Source of the DNA: Mesorhizobium sp. M2E.F.Ca.ET.219.01.1.1
GTDB taxonomy: Bacteria; Pseudomonadota; Alphaproteobacteria; Rhizobiales; Rhizobiaceae
Direction: 5' to 3'
NCBI RefSeq assembly: GCF_004016445.2
Contig: NZ_SADT02000009.1
Span: 39,607-103,606 of the forward strand
Length of the DNA stretch: 64,000 nucleotides
A program made the position numbers and the translations under genes. Under the pieces are notes generated by a model. The model made no database searches. It saw only the letters and a program-made list of their open reading frames with translations, and was not told the DNA's origin. Position 1 is the first letter of the stretch; the number at the start of each line of letters is the position of its first letter. Positions 41,293 through 50,107 of the stretch are shown piece by piece.

Positions 41293-43209
41293 TTATTCAG
41301 CCGCTTCGGGTAACTGCTCCTTGTCCGTTTCGTGCTCGACAGAACTCGCCTCGTCGGCGGCAGCTATCCGCACAGGGGCGGGTATCCAGCCGCTATCGGC
41401 AACAAGTCGCTCGGCGATCATGACGGCTTCGGTCTTTTTGGCCGCTGCCTTCACGGAAAGCTCCGCCTCCCGGCCCCTAGCTTCGGCCACGGCAAGCTCG
41501 ATGGTGGTCCGGTTGACGTGCTTGAAATAGCTGTCGCCGGTCGTCTCGAACCACTCGGACATGTCGACATTGAGTGCTCGGCCTAGCTGACTGGCCTGCT
41601 CAATGCCCTTCTTGCGGTCGGTGAACTTCTTCTCCACCGCGTTGACCGCATGAGCGGCACCAAAGGCCAGCAGCGAAAGAAGCGTGTCCTGCGGCTGCTC
41701 TAGCAGCCAATCGAACAGATCGGCGGGATTACCCGGCAGGTGATGGCCGTAGTTTTCGGACAGGTCACTGAACGCCGCAAGTCCCTTGCAACTTTCGGCG
41801 TCCTTCATCGAAGACTTCAACCGCTCGTGGGTGATCGACAGTTGAAGTGCGCTTTGCTCCGAATTGTATGGATAGGCCACTTGCAACAGCATGGCATGCA
41901 CGACGGCGACAAGGGCAACGTCAGGATTGTTCGCCAGTTCAATGCGCAGCGCTGCAGTTTTGTGGGCCGTCAGGTCCTCTATCAGAGCCGCCGAATGTGT
42001 GACGGTCGGAATTGCGGGCTTTGCTTCGCCTGCGATACTCGGCAAGCCCTCGTCGGCCTCGTCCTCGTCTGTTACCTCGGCATCGTCCGGCTTCACAAAA
42101 CCGCGCTCGATGGAAAGCCTGCCGTAATAATCGAGCATGACGAAAGCGCCGCCGTTCGCCAGTGCCTCGGGGCAAAAGGCTTCCGTGCGGGCGGTCAGGG
42201 CGTCAATCCGCTTTTCGACTTCCTCAAGCTTTGCCTCGGCCTCGTCGTCGGCTGCACCGCTTTCGATCAGTTCGGCAAGCTCGTCATATTCTGCCTGCGC
42301 GGCGTCGAGCGCCGCCTGATCTTCCTCAGAAAGGCTCACGTCCTCGGGATAGTGGCGCTCCATGCTGTGAAGCCCTTCCGGCATCGAAGCGCGGCACTCC
42401 ACCCATTTCCAGCCTTCGGCGCGCACCGCCTCGGCCGCCGCCTCAAGCTTCTCGGCCACCAGCTTTTCCAGCACCACCGTATCAGCGACATAACCGGCGT
42501 TGCGTTCATCGAACAGGTCGCGCCTTACGGCGCCGCCCGCCGCTTCATAGGCGGCCAGCCCGCCGATGAACTGGACACGCTTGTCAGTTGCGGCAACCAA
42601 TTCCTCGGTGAGCGCACGCCGGATGGAAAAAGCATCACGGTTCCAAGAGGGCAGGGCACTCCATACCTCAACCTGCCGCTGGTGATCGTCGCTCACGGTG
42701 AAGGCCGATAACTGCGCAAAACTCATGTCCTCGTCGCGGAACATCTGCAACAGCACCGGCGACACGCGAGCGAGCGCCAGCCGCTTGCACACAATCGTTT
42801 CGGTCGTGCCAAAACGGGCGGCGATATCAGCGATTGCTTTGCCCTCTTGGGCAAGGGCGTTGAATGCCTCGAACTGGTCAGCCGGGTGCATGGGCTCATG
42901 CAGATTCTCGGTCAAGCTGATCGCCGTAGCGTCCTCGGCCTCACGCTGCTTACATTCAACGGGGAAGTCCTTCGCGATCTCACCCGCCTCGGCAAGAAGG
43001 AGGAGTGCGGCGCGGCGGCGGCCACCAGCCGTCACGAAATAGCGGCCCTTCTTGTCGCCCTTCCTGACGATGAGATTCTGCAACAGCCTGTAACCGTCGG
43101 CTCGGATGGTCGCGGCCAGTTCCTTGATTCCCTCGGCGCTATAGGTTTTGCGGACGTTCTTTGGGTCCACGTCCAGCTTGTTCAAGGGGATGGTGATGGT
43201 CTCGGTCAT
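41293..43209 (-). CDS. Large ParB/Srx-domain plasmid protein
   Basis: A 638-residue protein starting at ATG 43209 (MTETITIPLNKLDVDPKNVRKTYS). Residues 1-190 form a ParB-type domain: LQNLIVRKGDKKGRYFVTAGGRRRAALLLL, TAISLTENLHEPMHPADQFEAFNAL, then a helix-turn-helix (IADIAARFGTTETIVCKRLALA). The long C-terminal part is acidic and helical (LSEEDQAALDAAQAEYDELAELIESG). This family is common on rhizobial and sphingomonad plasmids beside DUF736 and ArdC genes. It is not the repABC partner. It may be a CTP-switch regulator or a plasmid-establishment factor; function unknown. Confidence 0.85.
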   Translation of the reverse strand: MTETITIPLNKLDVDPKNVRKTYSAEGIKELAATIRADGYRLLQNLIVRKGDKKGRYFVTAGGRRRAALLLLAEAGEIAKDFPVECKQREAEDATAISLTENLHEPMHPADQFEAFNALAQEGKAIADIAARFGTTETIVCKRLALARVSPVLLQMFRDEDMSFAQLSAFTVSDDHQRQVEVWSALPSWNRDAFSIRRALTEELVAATDKRVQFIGGLAAYEAAGGAVRRDLFDERNAGYVADTVVLEKLVAEKLEAAAEAVRAEGWKWVECRASMPEGLHSMERHYPEDVSLSEEDQAALDAAQAEYDELAELIESGAADDEAEAKLEEVEKRIDALTARTEAFCPEALANGGAFVMLDYYGRLSIERGFVKPDDAEVTDEDEADEGLPSIAGEAKPAIPTVTHSAALIEDLTAHKTAALRIELANNPDVALVAVVHAMLLQVAYPYNSEQSALQLSITHERLKSSMKDAESCKGLAAFSDLSENYGHHLPGNPADLFDWLLEQPQDTLLSLLAFGAAHAVNAVEKKFTDRKKGIEQASQLGRALNVDMSEWFETTGDSYFKHVNRTTIELAVAEARGREAELSVKAAAKKTEAVMIAERLVADSGWIPAPVRIAAADEASSVEHETDKEQLPEAAE

Positions 43210-44116
43210 GATATTTCTCCTGATTTCCCTTTTCCCGCGAAGCGGTTTCCTGCCCGAAGGGGCAGGAGCCCCGCTCCTGCTCCCGAGCTCGTGCGGAACA
43301 GCGGGGGAGAGGGGGGCAAGGAGAGAAATCGGAGGGGGATCACCCGCCCGAAGGCGAAGCCGAAGGGGCGACGCTGATCCGCGGATGCGGATCAGCGTCG
43401 ATCCTGCACGGAGCGCAGGCCGAAGGCCCAAGCGGAGGAAGGACGGGGAGACCGATTTTCTCCTTGCTGGGGAGAGGGGGCAGCGCTCCCTTTCCCCTCG
43501 AAACAAACAGTGAGCGTACAAAGCGAAGGCAACGCAGCGGCCGGAGCCAGTTTGTGCACCGCTTGACCGGTTAAAAGGGCAGCCGCAGGAGGTTTAGCAT
43601 AGCGCCGCCTGGAGGGCGGAAACCGGGACCGACTGCCCCGCCAAGCGGTTTGTTGTAGTATTCGGAGTTAGCCAATTTACTCGATGTGGCCCGTTCGGCC
43701 GCGCCGCTCCGAGTATGGAGCGCTCCGCGTCACGGCCGAACTCCACTGGAGGCACGTCGGTAGCGAAGGCAAGCCGAAAGGGCTCGGCCGCCGCGGCACC
43801 GAGGGACGGCGCGCTGGCCGTGGCGAGGCTTCGTCCTAGGCGGACGTCGCTCTTGGCGAAGCCCCCTCCATTCGCCCGGCGGGTGTGGTCGGGAACGGCC
43901 GCGGCGGGTGCGGAGGCGGGTGCGATCACCCGAAGGCGTCGGCCGAGCGGCCGCAGCTTACTGGCGGACCCCTTGCGGGTTGATCGTGGAAGATCCGCAG
44001 CCGCACCAGGAAAGCCATCACGAGAGAGCGGGATTGGGTCGCGGGCAGTGCGGAGACAACTGCGTCCGATCGGCTTCCTTGAAGTCACGAAGCGGCTGCC
44101 ACGCTCGTTTCTGGTT
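43210..44116. other. GC-rich leader of the ParB-like gene, no gene
   Basis: This 900-base stretch has no supported gene; the long open frames are GC-driven and on both strands. It includes a 13-bp perfect hairpin (GACGCTGATCCGC 43370-43382 and GCGGATCAGCGTC 43387-43399, loop GGAT). A near-perfect inverted pair is also present (GCAAGGAGAGAAATCGG about 43317, CCGATTTTCTCCTTGC about 43452) and brackets that hairpin. Confidence 0.5.
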
Positions 44117-44956
44117 TCAGCACAGCGTCTCGCACGCCACGCCGTCGCCGTCACGATCAAGCTTCCGGCCCCATGAGCAGTTGTGCAGATACCACTGTGC
44201 CTCGTCGCACGAGCTAATCTGAGAACAGTAGCGGCGCGGCTCGCACGAATAGCTACCGCTCTGCGCAACCAGCTTGCGGTTGACGATGCCGAGCAGCTGG
44301 TTCGACGGCGCCGCGCCGTCGGCATGCGACGCGCGCCAGTCCCACGGTGCCTGGAAGTTGCCGACCCACAGACCGACCTTCGCCGCTTGTGCTTCCCCCT
44401 GCTGTCCTGCGTAGGCGCCATGGCTGTAGCGAGGCCAATCGAGCGCCTGACCGTGCCCGACCATCCACGCCGCCACGCTAGCGCCGTCTGCGCGCCGGCA
44501 GTCGCCGACATAGCGGTTATAGCGGTCCCAGGTCACGAACGTGCACTGCACCGGCCTCGATGCGGCTAGGAAGCTGTCTAACGCTTCGGCCGATCGCCGG
44601 CCGCAGGGATACTCGAACCCCTTGGCGTCGTCGCAATATTGGTGGCTCTCCGGCGCGTCGATGCCGTTGAAGCGGATCCGCTGTCCATGAACCTCTATCG
44701 TGTCGCCGTCGATGACGGATGCGACGCCGGCGATCGGCTGCGGCTTGGGGCCAATCAAGTTCTGCAGATTGATTTCGGGCAGGCTGTCGCTGTGCTTCAT
44801 GGCCGTTTGGGCGGCCAGCGCGCCGGCCGCGGCGACGGTCACGAAAATCAGACGCCGTGGCACGCTTGCCCACCGCAGGGCGCGCGAGCGCCTGGCGCCA
44901 GTGCGCTTGCGCCATTGATCAGATTGATTGTCGTGCCGAGACCTATCCAAGCCCAT
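44117..44956 (-). CDS. Exported thermonuclease with excalibur domain
   Basis: A 279-residue nuclease-family protein. A basic N-terminus precedes one hydrophobic segment (RRLIFVTVAAAGALAAQTA), suggesting export or anchoring. The SNase-like core is ASVIDGDTIEVHGQRIRFNGIDAPES..., then YNRYVGDCRRADGASVAAWMVGHGQALDWPRYS and KVGLWVG. The C-terminal 40 residues (YSCEPRRYCSQISSCDEAQWYLHNCSWGRKLDRDGDGVACETLC) form an excalibur calcium-binding domain with the DRDGDGVACE signature. It is intact, in contrast to the frameshifted nuclease at 38840-39458. Confidence 0.88.
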   Translation of the reverse strand: MGLDRSRHDNQSDQWRKRTGARRSRALRWASVPRRLIFVTVAAAGALAAQTAMKHSDSLPEINLQNLIGPKPQPIAGVASVIDGDTIEVHGQRIRFNGIDAPESHQYCDDAKGFEYPCGRRSAEALDSFLAASRPVQCTFVTWDRYNRYVGDCRRADGASVAAWMVGHGQALDWPRYSHGAYAGQQGEAQAAKVGLWVGNFQAPWDWRASHADGAAPSNQLLGIVNRKLVAQSGSYSCEPRRYCSQISSCDEAQWYLHNCSWGRKLDRDGDGVACETLC

Positions 44957-45079
44957 TCCCCCGCTCGGGAGGATGCTCTTAAATACGCCTGAAGTCCAGC
45001 GGCGCCTCTAGGGGAACTCTATTACGCTGCACTGCAAATGCACGCGAAGATCCAAGATCAGTCGCCAGGACATCTCGCA

Positions 45080-45361
45080 TTATGGTTCGAGAAGTGCGCC
45101 ACCGTATTGCGCCCACAGATGTTCGCAGTCCCATATCCTCAAGCTTGGTGTTCCTGGTTCCCCATATAAGACCATTGCACCGCGAACGTCGTATCCAAGC
45201 ACCGACGCATTGGCGACGAACTGGATGGCGCGCCCTAAGCTGATGGCGCCGATCCGGGCCTCAATCTTGCTGGTGAGATCGATAACTCCGAAGATTTCCG
45301 CGTCTGCGGCTCTGCCGGCCAAAACAGCCGACGAGATCGCATCGTCCAGAGCAAGCAGCAT
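45080..45361 (-). CDS. Hypothetical protein, 93 residues
   Basis: Starts at ATG 45361 after GGGGGAC. The sequence is soluble with a helical first half (LLALDDAISSAVLAGRAADAEIFGVIDLTSKIEARIGAISLGRAIQFVAN) and ends LWAQYGGALLEP. A perfect GTTAGCAG-CGC-CTGCTAAC dyad (45376-45394) lies just upstream. The family is not recognised. Confidence 0.5.
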   Translation of the reverse strand: MLLALDDAISSAVLAGRAADAEIFGVIDLTSKIEARIGAISLGRAIQFVANASVLGYDVRGAMVLYGEPGTPSLRIWDCEHLWAQYGGALLEP

Positions 45362-45375
45362 CGCGAGAGTCCCCC

Positions 45376-45394
45376 GTTAGCAGCGCCTGCTAAC
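45376..45394. repeat. 8-bp dyad upstream of hypothetical gene
   Basis: GTTAGCAG (45376-45383), spacer CGC, CTGCTAAC (45387-45394). Fifteen bases before the start codon of the 93-residue protein; it could be an operator or could form a hairpin masking the ribosome site. Confidence 0.45.
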
Positions 45395-45441
45395 TTCGAT
45401 GCTCGAAATTGGTTCCGCTGCTCCCCCGAAAGAATCTGGGA

Positions 45442-45624
45442 TCAACTGTCCAGCTCAAGTCGCTCATGGTCCGGCCGTTCATGCCAAATGACTTGCCGGA
45501 GATCACGCCGGTCGATCGGCTGACCGCATTTCCTGCAACTTAAGAAGTGATCCTGCTCGCAGGCAGGATCGCCCCCATGTCGGCGCCCGGTGATGGGCGG
45601 CCCAAGCTCCGAAAGCTTCGTCAC
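45442..45624 (-). CDS. Small protein with CxxC motif
   Basis: A 60-residue protein with a possible zinc site, FLSCRKCGQPIDRRDLRQVIWHE (one CxxC and nearby His). Its start overlaps the stop of the DUF3606 gene (ATGA), so the two are coupled. The function is unknown. Confidence 0.55.
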   Translation of the reverse strand: MTKLSELGPPITGRRHGGDPACEQDHFLSCRKCGQPIDRRDLRQVIWHERPDHERLELDS

Positions 45625-45806
45625 CCGCGCAATTTCCTGGCCTCGCGTTCCAAGGTCCTGCGGTCGTTGCCGTGCTGGCCGATTAACTCCCGAACTTGCT
45701 CGGGCGTGATATGGTGCTGCTTGGCGAAGTAGCGAACCTCATAATCCTCATCTGCTGACACACGGTCACGGTCCCGGAAATCGCGTTTCGTCCTGTCGTC
45801 TGCCAT
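45621..45806 (-). CDS. DUF3606 family protein
   Basis: A 61-residue protein, MADDRTKRDFRDRDRVSADEDYEVRYFAKQHHITPEQVRELIGQHGNDRRTLEREARKL. The tail matches the DUF3606 helical pattern (ITPEQVRELI..HG..R..LE..A..L), frequent in rhizobia. The function is unknown. It is divergent from the ligase gene. Confidence 0.8.
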   Translation of the reverse strand: MADDRTKRDFRDRDRVSADEDYEVRYFAKQHHITPEQVRELIGQHGNDRRTLEREARKLRG

Positions 45807-45933
45807 GCCCGTTCCTCCTGGTTGAGAAACAACCGCAGCAGGGCGGGAACGTTCCCGATTCTTTAGTAGATGCTAACGGAAAGCTTGCGGCCGTGCGATA
45901 TTGAATCAAATTCGGGTATCGCGTGGGGTTCCA

Positions 45934-46809
45934 ATGCGTAAGCCTGCCGGCAGCGCCCGGCTGTCCTTCATTCGTCCGATGGAGCCGGAGCTCGTCGAGC
46001 AGCCGCCCAAGGGCGACGAATGGAGCCACGAAGTCAAATTCGACGGCTACCGCACCCAGCTCGTCAAGGACGCAGGCGGCATCCGCCTCTACACGAAGAC
46101 TGGGATCGACTGGACGGCTAAGTATCGGCCGCTGGCCGCGGAGGCGAAGAAGCTCGATGCGGAAAGTTTCATTATCGAAGGCGAGACGATCGTGACCAAC
46201 GAAGCCGGGCTGTCCGACTTCCACGCGCTGCGCTCGGCCATCGCCAGGCGACCACAGGATCTCTATCTGGTCGCGTTCGATCTCCTGCACCTCAACGGAC
46301 ACGATCTGCGCGACATGGCGCTAAAAGACCGGCGGGAGGTGCTGCAGGCCCTTATCCCTGCCGGCGGGCGTATCCAGTTCAGCGAAGCGCTGCCTGGCGC
46401 CGGCGACGCCGTCTACCATTTGGCATGCGAGGCGGGCTTGGAAGGCATCGTCTCGAAGCGGCTGAACAGCGGCTATCGCAGCGGCTCGACGATGAACTGG
46501 CGTAAGGTGAAGTGTTACGTCGAGAAGGAAATGGACATCATCGGCGTGAAGCGCGAGACCGGAAAGCCTGCGATGGTGCTCATGGCCGATAATGGCCGCT
46601 ATATGGGCGGCGCTTTCGTGACGTTCAAAGCCGACAAGCGGCAGGCCCTTTGGGATCGCGTGCAGCGCAGGGCCGGCGCGCCGCCGCCGAAGGGATTGGC
46701 GAAGGAAAAGGCCGAATGGCTGAACCCCGGCTTGGTCGGCCTGGTGAAATTCCTGAAGGGCGAGGAAAAGCTGCGTCACGCCACGCTGAAGGATTTTTGG
46801 GAGCAATAA
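45934..46809 (+). CDS. ATP-dependent DNA ligase, LigD ligase-domain type
   Basis: A 291-residue DNA ligase with only the adenylation and OB domains. Motif I is EVKFDGYRTQ with the nucleophilic lysine near residue 35. IIEGETIV (motif III), LYLVAFDLLHLNGHDL, EGIVSKRLNSGYRSG (motif IV) and NWRKVKCY (motif V) follow. It resembles the ligase part of the bacterial end-joining LigD, and plasmid-borne copies often accompany Ku, but no ku gene is seen here. ATG 45934 is chosen over TTG 45901 for its family-typical start (RLSFIRPMEPEL). Confidence 0.9.
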   Translation: MRKPAGSARLSFIRPMEPELVEQPPKGDEWSHEVKFDGYRTQLVKDAGGIRLYTKTGIDWTAKYRPLAAEAKKLDAESFIIEGETIVTNEAGLSDFHALRSAIARRPQDLYLVAFDLLHLNGHDLRDMALKDRREVLQALIPAGGRIQFSEALPGAGDAVYHLACEAGLEGIVSKRLNSGYRSGSTMNWRKVKCYVEKEMDIIGVKRETGKPAMVLMADNGRYMGGAFVTFKADKRQALWDRVQRRAGAPPPKGLAKEKAEWLNPGLVGLVKFLKGEEKLRHATLKDFWEQ

Positions 46810-46827
46810 GCCTTAGTCAAACAGCTG

Positions 46828-47118
46828 CTACCGCGCGCGGCGGCGCCAGTTTCTATTGTCAGCGTGGCGACCACTATTCTGACCCTCAGAGCGCGCTAAT
46901 GATGGGGTCCCTTCAACGGTAAAGACAATTCCCGCGTCCTCCAAAGCCCGCCGCATTGCGAAGGCATTACGGGGATTCGGTTCCCTAAAGCCGTTCTCAC
47001 ATTCGCAGATCGTCGATTCGCTAAGATTCGCTTTGGCAGCCAGTCGCACTCGCGACCAGTTCAAGAGAGCTCGTGCGGCTCTCAATTGTTCTGCTGAGAG
47101 TTGGTCTCGGCTGTCCAT
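46828..47118 (-). CDS. Small XRE-type DNA-binding protein
   Basis: A 96-residue protein with a helix-turn-helix: LSAEQLRAARALLNWSRVRLAAKANLSESTICECENGFREPNPRNAFAMRRALEDAGIVF. The pattern QLRAARALLNWS..LA..A.LS..TI...E is a common rhizobial small XRE regulator. The C-terminus is polar and disordered. It converges with the ligase gene. Confidence 0.8.
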   Translation of the reverse strand: MDSRDQLSAEQLRAARALLNWSRVRLAAKANLSESTICECENGFREPNPRNAFAMRRALEDAGIVFTVEGTPSLARSEGQNSGRHADNRNWRRRAR

Positions 47119-47573
47119 AGATGTGGAACATTCAATGTCTCTAAAATGTTCCGGCTGCTACCACCGACGGCGTCGTACGCTGGGACCTCGTCGCCAACGT
47201 TGATGCCTGCCCTTTGCCATCAGCCATAAGGGTGGGGCGCGCGCCGGCTCAGTCAAGAAATCGCTAATAGACCATAGGCCGTGTTGTGCGGGCTCCAAAA
47301 TGGCTGCAATCTAGCCGTGCCCTGGAACCCAGCTTCCGGACACGGCCCGGCCCGCGAAATCCTGTGTCACCATGATAAGCGAGCCGGGCTGTGGGTGTTC
47401 CCACCAGCCCGCTTTTGCCATTCAGATTTCGCAAAATTGTTCGGAACTGAATGCTAGCCCAGCCATTATTTCGAGTGGCGGTCGTCGTCCCCCTTAGGCC
47501 GCCAGCTCTTAAGCCCAAGCACAAGCCCGTCGTTCTTTCCCTGAGGCGGCGGGCTTTTAACGAGCGCTTTGCG
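47119..47573. other. Gene-free stretch with three hairpins; candidate small RNA locus
   Basis: No convincing protein gene. On the plus strand there are stem-loops at 47386-47415 (GGGCTGTGGG/CCCACCAGCCC, then GCTTTT), about 47470-47500 (GGCGGTC/GGCCGCC) and 47524-47558 (AGCCCGTCG/CGGCGGGCT, then TTTT). Two have terminator tails with no protein gene upstream in that direction. Confidence 0.45.
47524..47558 (+). terminator. Terminator-like hairpin, rightward
   Basis: AGCCCGTCG (47524-47532) pairs with CGGCGGGCT (47547-47555), and TTTT follows. It converges on the leftward gene at 47574. Confidence 0.5.
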
Positions 47574-47786
47574 TTATTGCCGTCGGTGCCTGGAGAGGGC
47601 GTGCAATAGGCCAGCTTCGTCGTTGGTGCCGTCATCGAAAACTTGGAACAATTCCATAGCCAGGAACTCCCGCAGCTCACGGTCTTTCTTGGCTAGGCGT
47701 CGTGCGTCGCATAGCCGATCAAATACCCGCTGGAGCATGGCCAGATCAGCGGGTTCGTAAACACCACTGTAGCGGGACAATGACAT
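47574..47786 (-). CDS. Hypothetical rhizobial protein, 70 residues
   Basis: Starts MSLSRYSGVYEPADLAMLQRVFDRLCDARRLAKKDRELREFLAMELFQVF. A helical small protein of a type frequent in rhizobial genomes, in which the EPADLAMLQRVFDRLC part is conserved. Function unknown. Confidence 0.7.
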   Translation of the reverse strand: MSLSRYSGVYEPADLAMLQRVFDRLCDARRLAKKDRELREFLAMELFQVFDDGTNDEAGLLHALSRHRRQ

Positions 47787-48011
47787 TGTCGACGCCCTCG
47801 ACGCCGCTCCGAATTATCTCACACGGCAGGCCTGACGCGAAGAAAAATCGGGAGGTCCGTCGGCGGTGAGTCAGTCCCTTGCGTCTTCAGGCACGATCGC
47901 CGTCGGCCCGGGTCCGCGGATGATCCCGTGGCTCAGCCAACGCCGAATTTTTTTGCCTACCTGAACAGTCCGCCTTCTAGATCATTCTAGAGATTAGGAG
48001 GCCATATTTTC

Positions 48012-48194
48012 ATGAGTGACGATGACAACAAATCAGGTTTGCAAAGTGGGGCGATGAAGGTTCTGGCCGATCGCCTGGTCAGAGAGGCAGACATTACCGA
48101 AGAGCAAGCCCGCGAGCTGATCACGTTGATCGGGACCGATTGGAATTCCCTACTTCGAGAGGCTCATTTCCTGAAGGCGCGGCACCGCCTATGA
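48012..48194 (+). CDS. Small hypothetical protein, DUF3606-like helix
   Basis: A 60-residue protein (MSDDDNKSGLQSGAMKVLADRLVREADITEEQARELITLIGTDWNSLLREAHFLKA). The ITEEQARELITLIG segment is reminiscent of DUF3606. The stop overlaps the next start (ATGA), so the pair is coupled. Confidence 0.65.
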   Translation: MSDDDNKSGLQSGAMKVLADRLVREADITEEQARELITLIGTDWNSLLREAHFLKARHRL

Positions 48195-48418
48195 GCGAAC
48201 GCGGGGCAGAATTCTTTGGGAAGTGGATCACCGACAACAACGTGATGCGCGGCAGCGTCGGCGCCGACATCATTTCTGTGGCGGAGCTGACGACCAAGCT
48301 GTTCGCCGATGCGAAGGCCGCAGGTATTTCCGAGGACGAGATCGAAGAGGAAATCGGCAGTGCCTATGAAGCGATACTTGCGGCGATAAATGGTCCGCCA
48401 GATTTCGAATCCGAGTGA
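48191..48418 (+). CDS. DUF768 family protein
   Basis: A 75-residue protein, MSERGAEFFGKWITDNNVMRGSVGADIISVAELTTKLFADAKAAGISEDEIEEEIGSAYEAI. This is the DUF768 pattern, a family largely restricted to Mesorhizobium, and one of the better clues to the host. It is coupled to the preceding gene. Confidence 0.8.
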   Translation: MSERGAEFFGKWITDNNVMRGSVGADIISVAELTTKLFADAKAAGISEDEIEEEIGSAYEAILAAINGPPDFESE

Positions 48419-48550
48419 CTGCCGCGCGGGGCTTCACCCATTCTAAATTGCCATCCGTCCACAACGAAGGACACCTTGGCTCGCGCCGCGGAATTCGCTC
48501 TTCTACCTGTAGCTGGTCAAACTCGGATCGAGGTTCTGCTACAGTCCCGA

Positions 48551-48727
48551 ATGGCCGTCCGAATCGTGGTTGTCCTGGCGCTTCTTTCCGCCTTCGCCTT
48601 GGGATTCGCAAAACTCGTGGAACGCTATGGCGGCGTTGGCGATCGGTCCTCTCCGTGTGAGCAATTGTCTGATTGCCCCGGCCCGAACACGCCGCCTCCG
48701 GAGCCCGAACCTAAGAAGGCCAACTGA
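48551..48727 (+). CDS. Small exported or anchored protein
   Basis: A 58-residue protein starting at ATG 48551 with an N-terminal hydrophobic helix (VRIVVVLALLSAFALGFAKLV) and a short tail with CEQLSDCPGPNTPPPEPEPKK. It is probably secreted or membrane-anchored. No family recognised. An upstream in-frame ATG at 48476 is less likely. Confidence 0.5.
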   Translation: MAVRIVVVLALLSAFALGFAKLVERYGGVGDRSSPCEQLSDCPGPNTPPPEPEPKKAN

Positions 48728-48796
48728 TCAGCGTATATCGCGTCCCATTTTGAAGGGCACCTGCCTGGCGAGTTTGCCGAGGGGAGGGCAACTGAG

Positions 48797-49042
48797 CTAC
48801 AAGTGTTTCCCGGCGCGCATCATCGCCCGCGCCATTGCCAACTCGGTTTCAACCCTGGCGTTTTCCTTCTGCGTCATGTTGTCGGCGGCGATCAGACGCC
48901 GTAACGCCCGCATCACCTCGCCGCGCTGCCAGCCGGCATCGAGCATGCAGTCGACGATCGCCTGAAAGCCGGGCTCCATCGCTTCCTGACAATCGACCTC
49001 GCGGTCGGGGTAAGCAGTGGTGCGTCTAGGCGGGCTGATCAC
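48797..49042 (-). CDS. Hypothetical rhizobial protein, 81 residues
   Basis: GTG 49042 is chosen because GAGAGAGG lies just upstream. The sequence includes EPGFQAIVDCMLDAGWQRGEVMRALRRLIAADNMTQKENARVETELAMARAM, a helical pattern seen in many small rhizobial proteins. Function unknown. Confidence 0.65.
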   Translation of the reverse strand: MISPPRRTTAYPDREVDCQEAMEPGFQAIVDCMLDAGWQRGEVMRALRRLIAADNMTQKENARVETELAMARAMMRAGKHL

Positions 49043-49214
49043 AGGAACCTCTCTCCCTCGCCGCGGTGCTCGAAGCAGAACCAATGCGACGGCTGCCTTG
49101 GCCGGGCGAAACCCCAACCGGCATCCTTGCGGCATCCGGCGTGCTCGCAAGCATGGCCAAGCGGTCCATGATCACGCGGCTGCACTAGCTCTCCGGGGCG
49201 GGACGGCTCGTCGC

Positions 49215-49388
49215 TCACTGGTTTTGCCGCCGCTTGAGCGCGTCGATCCGGTCCTGCAGGTGGCCGTTGAGAACGATCATTTCCTTCAGCGCCTTCATCG
49301 TGTCGCCCTTGTGCAGGGAGACGAACCTATCGCCGACCTTCTGCGACGCTGCTTCCTGGCGGCTGTCCAGGTTTATGACCTGATCCAC
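49215..49388 (-). CDS. Short hypothetical protein, 57 residues
   Basis: A short frame from GTG 49388 reads VDQVINLDSRQEAASQKVGD and later FVSLHKGDTMKALKEMIVLN, ending ALKRRQNQ. It starts 12 bases after the SRAP gene stop, in the same direction, and is preceded by AGAGAG. The amphipathic C-terminal helix and operon position argue for a real gene. No family known. Confidence 0.55.
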   Translation of the reverse strand: MDQVINLDSRQEAASQKVGDRFVSLHKGDTMKALKEMIVLNGHLQDRIDALKRRQNQ

Positions 49389-49400
49389 GGCGATTTCTCT

Positions 49401-50105
49401 CTAGAACAAGGATGCCTGAGCGGGCGGCGCGGCGGGGAATTTGATCTGCGTTGCCGGCTTCTCGACGATCACCAGCGCATCGTCCGGCGCCGGCCGCTGC
49501 AGTTTCTTCGCCTCCGACCACGGCGCGGTGAGCCACAATTCAGTTTCCTCCGGCGTGGTCAGGACCACCGGCATCGCCTTTTCGTGGATCGGCGCGACTA
49601 ACGCGTTGGGCCTGGTCGTCAGGAAGCCGTAGAGCTCGTGGTCGCCGGGGCCTTCCTTCACCTTGCGCACGCCGTGCCAGGGCGTCCACATGCCAGCGAA
49701 AAAGAACAGCGGCCGTTCCTCGCTGAGCGCGAACCAGAAGTTCTTCTGTACGCCGGTTTCGGCGTCCTTGTCGCCCGGTGTCGGCGACGGCTCGGCGAAG
49801 CTAGTCACCGGCACCACACAGCGGTTCTCGACGCCGAGATAGGGCTGCCAATGGGCATATTGCGGGTTGCGGACGTTGGTGGTGCCAGAATCGGCGTTGC
49901 CGCGCATCCGTTCAGGCGGCGTCGGCATGCCCCATCGCAGATTGGCGAGCTCGCGGCTGCCGTCGGCAGCATTGCGGACCACCGGGGCAAATTGGTTGGG
50001 GTAGATGTCAATCGACGGCTCGAGGTTGCCGGAGGTGTCTCGCAGCGCCCGCGTCCACTGGCGGATCGCCTCCTGGCTGGTCGTGATGTTGTAGAGATTG
50101 CACAT
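49401..50105 (-). CDS. SRAP (YedK/HMCES-like) abasic-site protein
   Basis: A 234-residue SOS-response-associated peptidase. The invariant catalytic Cys2 follows Met (MCNLYNITTSQEA), which forms a thiazolidine link to abasic sites in single-stranded DNA. Other family positions are LRWGMPTPP, NVRNPQYAHWQPYLGVENRCVVPVTSFAEP, FFFAGMWTPW, LTTRPNALVAPIHEKAMPVVL (His of the active site). Full length. It probably forms a unit with the two genes upstream (50108-50766). Confidence 0.92.
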   Translation of the reverse strand: MCNLYNITTSQEAIRQWTRALRDTSGNLEPSIDIYPNQFAPVVRNAADGSRELANLRWGMPTPPERMRGNADSGTTNVRNPQYAHWQPYLGVENRCVVPVTSFAEPSPTPGDKDAETGVQKNFWFALSEERPLFFFAGMWTPWHGVRKVKEGPGDHELYGFLTTRPNALVAPIHEKAMPVVLTTPEETELWLTAPWSEAKKLQRPAPDDALVIVEKPATQIKFPAAPPAQASLF

Positions 50106-50107
50106 GC

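Noticed and set aside
43594..44511. 305-codon minus frame overlapping the thermonuclease gene
   Set aside because: Arg/Ala/Ser-rich shadow; the nuclease frame at 44117-44956 has family motifs to its C-terminal excalibur domain.
47264..47680. 138-codon minus frame
   Set aside because: It overlaps hairpins and the better 70-residue gene, and its composition is not protein-like.
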